Source: an uncultured Sphingorhabdus sp. (GTDB lineage: Bacteria > Pseudomonadota > Alphaproteobacteria > Sphingomonadales > Sphingomonadaceae). Taken from it: a stretch of DNA of 17,807 nt. Shown in pieces: positions 14,724-17,807 of the stretch (its first letter is position 1; each line of letters opens with the position of its first letter). The position numbers and the translations under genes are program-made. The stretch is from positions 1 to 17,807 of the forward strand of contig CALMYW010000520.1 of NCBI GenBank assembly GCA_937873665.1, in the 5' to 3' direction. Below the pieces are notes generated by a model that saw only the letters and a list, made by a program, of their open reading frames with translations, was not told where the DNA came from and did no database searches.

Positions 14724-14748
14724 GTGCATCGAGCGACCCTCCATGCAC
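14724..14748. promoter_or_regulatory. inverted repeat upstream of the HTH gene
   Basis: Arms GTGCAT and ATGCAC are separated by 13 bp, about 90 bp upstream of the HTH gene start. The arms resemble part of the 22-bp array near traA (GTGCATGATCGTATGCGCAC at 15359), so one protein might bind both. This is a speculative link. Confidence 0.3.
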
Positions 14749-14815
14749 ATCGTTCTATAGGATCACATAGTAGTCAAGCGACTTCCGCACGCAGACGTTA
14801 ATTTTTTCCTAGCCT

Positions 14816-15163
14816 TTAGAGTAGGCGGTGAATGTTCGCATTGTGGATGACGAACGCGATAACTGCACGGTCGGTGACCGGAATGTGGGAGATTTCCGCG
14901 AATTTATCGCGCACGGCGTCATAGTCTTCGGTCCAGCTTGGCGATACCTGAAGCCAGACGGCAATCGGCCCATCCAAGGGGTAGGTTTCCCAAAACTCGT
15001 GGACGTCGTCGGCGCGTAGTTCGGTGTTTTTGGTTCGAGCGCAGGCATGTTGGACTGTTGCGCGAAAGCTCTGGAAACGTCTGGAATTGCGCGTGTATTC
15101 GGCAATCGCCTCCGAAAAAAGATCAAGCAGCGCTTGGCTGATATTGAGGCGGATGGTCCGCAT
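14816..15163 (-). CDS. hypothetical 115-aa protein next to the 22-bp repeat array
   Basis: This 115-aa protein begins MRTIRLNISQALLDLFSEAI, a strand-then-helix start that could suit an RHH-like fold. It continues with an Arg-rich helix (RNSRRFQSFRATVQHACART) and ends in a mixed domain (DRAVIAFVIHNANIHRLL). The frame stays open upstream to 15388, but that part is basic, Cys-rich and translated from the repeat array, so I take the ATG at 15163. No clear ribosome site precedes it. The gene is divergent from the tra operon, with the repeat array in between, so its product is the first candidate to bind that array. Family not recognised. Confidence 0.6.
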   Translation of the reverse strand: MRTIRLNISQALLDLFSEAIAEYTRNSRRFQSFRATVQHACARTKNTELRADDVHEFWETYPLDGPIAVWLQVSPSWTEDYDAVRDKFAEISHIPVTDRAVIAFVIHNANIHRLL

Positions 15164-15270
15164 CGGCGATTGGTCCCGGTCTTGGATTGCGAGTCTCTGA
15201 GGGGCTGATCTAACGATTTCGAGAGAAAATTTCGATTTTTTTCGGTTGAATCGGGTTTCGGGCTCCGAAC
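15164..15270. promoter_or_regulatory. A/T-rich non-coding stretch beside the repeat array
   Basis: No credible gene is seen. At 15210-15242 it becomes A/T-rich, with two direct copies of ATTTCGA 14 bp apart and a run of seven T. An A/T-rich block beside repeats is common at plasmid origins, where it melts first, and at promoters. No DnaA box was recognised. Confidence 0.4.
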
Positions 15271-15407
15271 GCGCATGATCGTGCGCGCTGATGCGCACGA
15301 TCGGTTGCGGCGGCGCGCATGATACGGCGCACTGTTGCGCACGTTCGGGTGCGAAGCAGTGCATGATCGTATGCGCACCGGAAGGCATTCGCGCACGATC
15401 GGTTGCG
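15271..15407 (+). repeat. 22-bp periodic repeat array (six units) upstream of traA
   Basis: Units start at 15271, 15293, 15315, 15337, 15359 and 15391. The first ten bases are GCGCATGATC, GCGCACGATC, GCGCATGATA, GCGCACGTTC, GTGCATGATC and GCGCACGATC. The first five starts are exactly 22 bp apart (about two helical turns) and the last is 32 bp on (about three turns), so all sit on one face of the helix. Units two and six share 17 identical bases. The sixth base alternates T,C,T,C,T,C. Each unit is itself partly palindromic, ending in TGCG or a relative. The array is non-coding, lies between divergent genes and is followed by A/T-rich DNA at 15410-15430. It may be an iteron origin, a centromere or a tra operator. 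Confidence 0.85.
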
Positions 15408-15518
15408 CCAATTCATTAAATTCGATTCGTGCGGGGTTTTGAATTGCTCGGGGTGGGGTCCGTCTGTTCTTTCTGATTGCCGTAAATCATGCGGTTAATT
15501 GGAAAGGAAGGTAAGCAA

Positions 15519-15833
15519 ATGCTGACCAAGTTCAAAGGGAAGTCGGGCGCGCTGCTGCGTGCGGGCGCGTTGGTCGCGGTCGCCGGGCTCGTGGGTTCCG
15601 AAGTGGCGATGGCAGGTGCTGATGCGACGTTCAACACGGCGCTGACGAGCTTCACGGGCTTTCTCGAAGGTTCGGGCGGCAAGATCATCACCGTGCTGTC
15701 GCTCGCCGGCGGCATCGTCGGTCTCGCTTCGGGCCGCTTCAGCCTCGGCCAGGTCGCGATCCCGGTTGGGGTTGGCGTTGGCGCGGGCACTGGTGTGCCG
15801 ATCGTCACCGCCGCCGTCACGGCAACGGTCTGA
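15519..15833 (+). CDS. traA: F-type conjugative pilin TraA
   Basis: This 104-aa prepilin is the first gene of the transfer operon. A basic start (LTKFKGKSGALLRAG), a hydrophobic core and an AMA site predict signal cleavage after residue 32, leaving a mature pilin of 72 residues, close to the 70 of F pilin. The mature part has two hydrophobic helices (KIITVLSLAGGIVGLA and VAIPVGVGVGAGTGV) around a short polar loop (SGRFSLGQ), as in F-like pilins. The ATG at 15519 is chosen over an in-frame ATG at 15489 because AGGAAG lies 8 bp upstream. A stable hairpin follows the stop, and traL starts 65 bp on. It assembles into the extracellular pilus. Confidence 0.85.
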   Translation: MLTKFKGKSGALLRAGALVAVAGLVGSEVAMAGADATFNTALTSFTGFLEGSGGKIITVLSLAGGIVGLASGRFSLGQVAIPVGVGVGAGTGVPIVTAAVTATV

Positions 15834-15842
15834 CCACGATTT

Positions 15843-15875
15843 CGTCCCGGGACTGGCGGTGTCGGTTCCGGGACG
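15843..15875 (+). other. stable hairpin between traA and traL
   Basis: A perfect 8-bp stem, CGTCCCGG / CCGGGACG, encloses a 17-base loop, starting 9 bp after the pilin stop. No T-run follows, so it is not a normal terminator. It could protect the pilin mRNA 3' end or act as a processing or partial-attenuation site so that pilin is made in excess over TraL onward. Confidence 0.6.
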
Positions 15876-15898
15876 GATTGGAGAAGGGTGGCGGTTAT

Positions 15899-16183
15899 AT
15901 GAATCGGTACACAGTTCCAGCGCATTTGGATGACCCGGAGCTCATCGGTCTTTGGACCCTTGATGAGTTTCTGGCGATGATCATCCCGTTCGCTTGGGGC
16001 GTCCTGTCGCAACACATCCTCTTGGGCCTCGTTTTTGCGATGCTGGGGTGGTGGGGTCTTCGCAAACTCAAAGCAGGTCGCGCTGTAAGCTGGATCATTC
16101 ATACCGCTTACTGGTATTTGCCGGGTTCCTTTATGGGCCTGAAGGCAACGCCACCCTCCCATTTACGTTTGATGGCGGGGTGA
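15899..16183 (+). CDS. traL: type IV secretion pilus assembly protein TraL
   Basis: A 94-aa inner-membrane protein of F-type conjugation systems, needed for pilus assembly. The N-terminus YTVPAHLDDPELIGLWTLDE is the family signature (Tyr, Pro, His-Leu-Asp, then Asp-Glu). One or two membrane segments follow at about 30-56. The C-terminus (YWYLPGSFMGLKATPPSHLR) also matches TraL. The ATG at 15899 is chosen; an AAGGG-type site lies about 10 bp upstream, and the earlier TTG at 15878 would add seven non-family residues. traE begins 1 bp after the stop. Confidence 0.9.
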   Translation: MNRYTVPAHLDDPELIGLWTLDEFLAMIIPFAWGVLSQHILLGLVFAMLGWWGLRKLKAGRAVSWIIHTAYWYLPGSFMGLKATPPSHLRLMAG

Positions 16184-16184
16184 C

Positions 16185-16757
16185 ATGGATCTAGGAATTT
16201 CAAACCAGGCTGCGCAGCGCGTCGTCAAACAGCGCAACATGCTGGCCGTCGTGTGCGCGATCCTTTTTGCGATCAGCGTGATGCTGGTTTTGATTGCGTC
16301 GAATAAGGATCGCGAAGTGGTGCTTCAGCCCGTGCTGGCGAAGCCGCTGACGCTGTCTTCCTCGCACGTCGACAAGGACTATCTCGAGCTCGTGTCGCGC
16401 GACGCCGCCTTGCTGACACTCAACAGGTCGCCTTCCAATCTCCAATATTGGATGGATTCGATCCTCGATATTACCGATCCGCGCACCCATGGCCGGATGA
16501 AGGCCGAGCTCTTGAAGATTTTCAATGAGCAGAACGGTTCGAACGTGTCCCAATATTTCACGATCGAGCGCCTGAGCGTCGATCCCGAGGGCCTGAGCAG
16601 TGAGGTCAACGGAATGCTGCACACAGTCGTGGGTTCCAAGGAAGTCACCGCTGAGGCGCGCACCTTCCGCTTCGTGTGGACGTACAACGGGGTGAGTTTG
16701 AAGCTCGCCGGTTTCGGTCGTGTGACCGAGAAAGATGGGAAGGACGCACAGTCGTGA
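16185..16757 (+). CDS. traE: type IV secretion protein TraE (VirB5/VirB8-like position)
   Basis: A 190-aa F-type transfer protein with one N-terminal membrane anchor at about residues 19-39 (MLAVVCAILFAISVMLVLIA) and a periplasmic domain. Family features are the short basic cytoplasmic start (NQAAQRVVKQRN), a KPLTLSSSHVDKDYLELVSR segment after the anchor, and a C-terminal TFRFVWTYNGVSLKLAGFGR strand region. TraE builds the inner-membrane part of the mating channel. GGCGGGG lies just before the ATG, inside the end of traL. Its stop overlaps the traK start (TGATG), so translation is coupled. Confidence 0.88.
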   Translation: MDLGISNQAAQRVVKQRNMLAVVCAILFAISVMLVLIASNKDREVVLQPVLAKPLTLSSSHVDKDYLELVSRDAALLTLNRSPSNLQYWMDSILDITDPRTHGRMKAELLKIFNEQNGSNVSQYFTIERLSVDPEGLSSEVNGMLHTVVGSKEVTAEARTFRFVWTYNGVSLKLAGFGRVTEKDGKDAQS

Positions 16758-17551
16758 TGGATCGTGTTTGCTTGGGGCTGATCGGCGCAGGGGCTGCGTT
16801 GTGTGGACGGCCGTATTCGATCGGCGGGCGCGGTTTGGGCGTCGTGTTGATGGGTGCTGGTATTGTGTTGCTGGCAAGTCCCGCGATGGCCGATCAGAAT
16901 GTTTTGGTCGCCGATAATGGCACCGTGCAGTGCATCGCTTCGGGCAAGGACCTGACCAGGATCAGCCTCAATGGCGATCAGTTCGCCTCGGTTTCGAAGA
17001 TCACGACCGGGGTTCCGACCGAAGATTTCAAGATCGTCAACGAGCCGGTGCGTGGGGACATCTATTTGTCGGTTCCCGATGGATTCAACAAGCCGACGTT
17101 GTCGTTCTTCGGAACCACGCGCAAGGGCTATGTCTATAAGTTCGTTTGCCGGGTTCAGGGTAGCGAAGCCGAACAGCTGTTCGTTTCGAACAATGCCGTA
17201 ACCAGCGAGCGTGCCAAGGATTGGGAGGTGCGCTCATCTCCTGAAGACGCCGCGGTGCGGCTCAGTCAGGCAATGTATCGCAGCGAGAGCGTGGACGGGT
17301 TCGAGATCCGGCAGACGCCTCTCGAGCCCGTTATGGTCGGCAAGCTGCAGGTCCAACAGGTTGCCGAATATCGGGGAGCTGATCTCAAGGGCATTGTGCT
17401 GCGCGTCCGTAACACGGGCCGCGAGGGCGTGTCACTCGACGAGAACGTCCTGGCCGCGCGCGGGGTCGTTTCCTTTATGACGCCGGTGAGTGTGCTCGAT
17501 GCGAGCAAAGAGACCGCCGTTTATCTCGTTCAATCAAACGGAGGCCAGTGA
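16757..17551 (+). CDS. traK: type IV secretion outer-membrane-complex protein TraK
   Basis: A 264-aa TraK (VirB9/secretin-like) protein, part of the outer-membrane core complex with TraB and TraV. A hydrophobic segment ending GIVLLASPAMA gives a signal peptide with cleavage near residue 46. The mature domain starts ADQNVLVADNGTVQCIASGK and is strand-rich, as in TraK (ITTGVPTEDFKIVNEPVRGD, FFGTTRKGYVYKFVC). The C-terminus (RNTGREGVSLDENVLAARGV) also fits. The ATG at 16757 overlaps the traE stop. The resulting signal peptide is unusually long, so a later start closer to the hydrophobic core is possible. traB overlaps its stop by 1 bp. Confidence 0.85.
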   Translation: MDRVCLGLIGAGAALCGRPYSIGGRGLGVVLMGAGIVLLASPAMADQNVLVADNGTVQCIASGKDLTRISLNGDQFASVSKITTGVPTEDFKIVNEPVRGDIYLSVPDGFNKPTLSFFGTTRKGYVYKFVCRVQGSEAEQLFVSNNAVTSERAKDWEVRSSPEDAAVRLSQAMYRSESVDGFEIRQTPLEPVMVGKLQVQQVAEYRGADLKGIVLRVRNTGREGVSLDENVLAARGVVSFMTPVSVLDASKETAVYLVQSNGGQ

Positions 17552-17807
17552 TGAACCTTAGGTTTTGGGAAAAGAAGCCAAAGGCTCTCGACGGTGCTCC
17601 CGAAGAGGGTCCGGAGTCTGCATTGGGCGACGCTTTGAGCGCGAACGAGGCGGTTAAGCGCAAGCAGATGATGTTGCTCGCGGGCGGCGGTGCGCTCGCG
17701 CTTGTCATGGGCTCGCTCTACATTTTCGATGACGGCGACAAGCCCAATGGCGAGCTTGATGAAGCGGCGGTCGAAGGTGTTTCGACCGACGAGATGGTCA
17801 ACAAGAA
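17551..17807 (+). CDS. traB: type IV secretion protein TraB, N-terminal part
   Basis: A 5' fragment of 85 codons, open at the window end. GGAGG lies 6 bp before the ATG, which overlaps the traK stop (TGATG). The start is charged (MNLRFWEKKPKALDG), then acidic, with a membrane helix at about residues 41-58 (MMLLAGGGALALVMGSLYIF) and an acidic periplasmic start (DDGDKPNGELDEAAVEG). The order after traK, the single N-terminal anchor and the acidic linker fit TraB (VirB10-like), which spans from the inner membrane to the outer-membrane complex. The diagnostic C-terminal domain is outside the window, so the name rests on order and topology. Confidence 0.75.
   Translation, partial: MNLRFWEKKPKALDGAPEEGPESALGDALSANEAVKRKQMMLLAGGGALALVMGSLYIFDDGDKPNGELDEAAVEGVSTDEMVNK

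Noticed and set aside
15164..15388. Upstream extension of the 115-aa gene to 15388
   Set aside because: The added residues are translated from the repeat array and look like random basic, Cys-rich sequence.
15271..15407. CRISPR array
   Set aside because: Units are contiguous 22-bp iteron-like repeats with no unique spacers and diverge internally; no cas genes are present.
15164..15518. oriT of the conjugative plasmid
   Set aside because: The position next to the tra operon is suggestive, but I recognise no nic-site sequence and no relaxase gene is in the window, so I do not annotate it.
15416..16162. 248-aa minus-strand frame opposite traA and traL
   Set aside because: Proline/threonine-rich shadow of the pilin gene; the opposite strand has clear family matches and ribosome sites.

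Overview
The window reads as part of a large conjugative plasmid from a GC-rich alphaproteobacterium. A sphingomonad-type host (Sphingomonadales) is my best guess, from the RepC-type initiator, the F-type transfer genes and the overall gene style. I recognised families by eye and ran no search. Three blocks are visible.

Block 1 (1-2865) is a metabolic or stress cargo module. It holds a TetR-type repressor gene cut by the window start, a divergent alpha/beta hydrolase and glutathione S-transferase pair, and a convergent LysR-type regulator. A dyad in the TetR/hydrolase gap is a natural TetR operator candidate. Block 2 (2866-8016) is a complete 5.15-kb Tn3-family transposon with perfect 37-bp terminal inverted repeats. 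It carries tnpA (986 aa, intact D679/D752/E882 triad), a divergent serine resolvase gene tnpR, and an unrecognised 451-aa passenger gene translationally coupled to tnpR. No target-site duplication flanks it. It joins cargo DNA on the left to plasmid DNA on the right, where it cuts off the 3' end of a secreted-protein gene.

Block 3 (8017-17807) is the plasmid backbone. On the minus strand lie the truncated secreted-protein gene, a cysteine-rich zinc-ribbon protein and a coupled two-gene operon of unknown function. A lytic transglycosylase follows on the plus strand. Then come a small two-TM protein and a RepC-like replication initiator, both minus. The repC leader carries a strong plus-strand terminator and a possible short antisense RNA, as in repABC plasmids, but no repA or repB is adjacent. 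Upstream of repC are a small ribbon-helix-helix gene, an HTH protein and a 115-aa unknown protein. The plus-strand transfer operon then runs traA (pilin), traL, traE, traK and traB, the last cut by the window end.

The most striking unexplained structure is at 15271-15407, between the 115-aa gene and traA. Six copies of a GCGCAYGATC-type repeat start at 15271, 15293, 15315, 15337, 15359 and 15391: five at exactly 22-bp intervals, the sixth 32 bp on. The variable base alternates T,C,T,C,T,C, and A/T-rich DNA flanks the array. It has the architecture of an iteron origin, a plasmid centromere or a cooperative operator.
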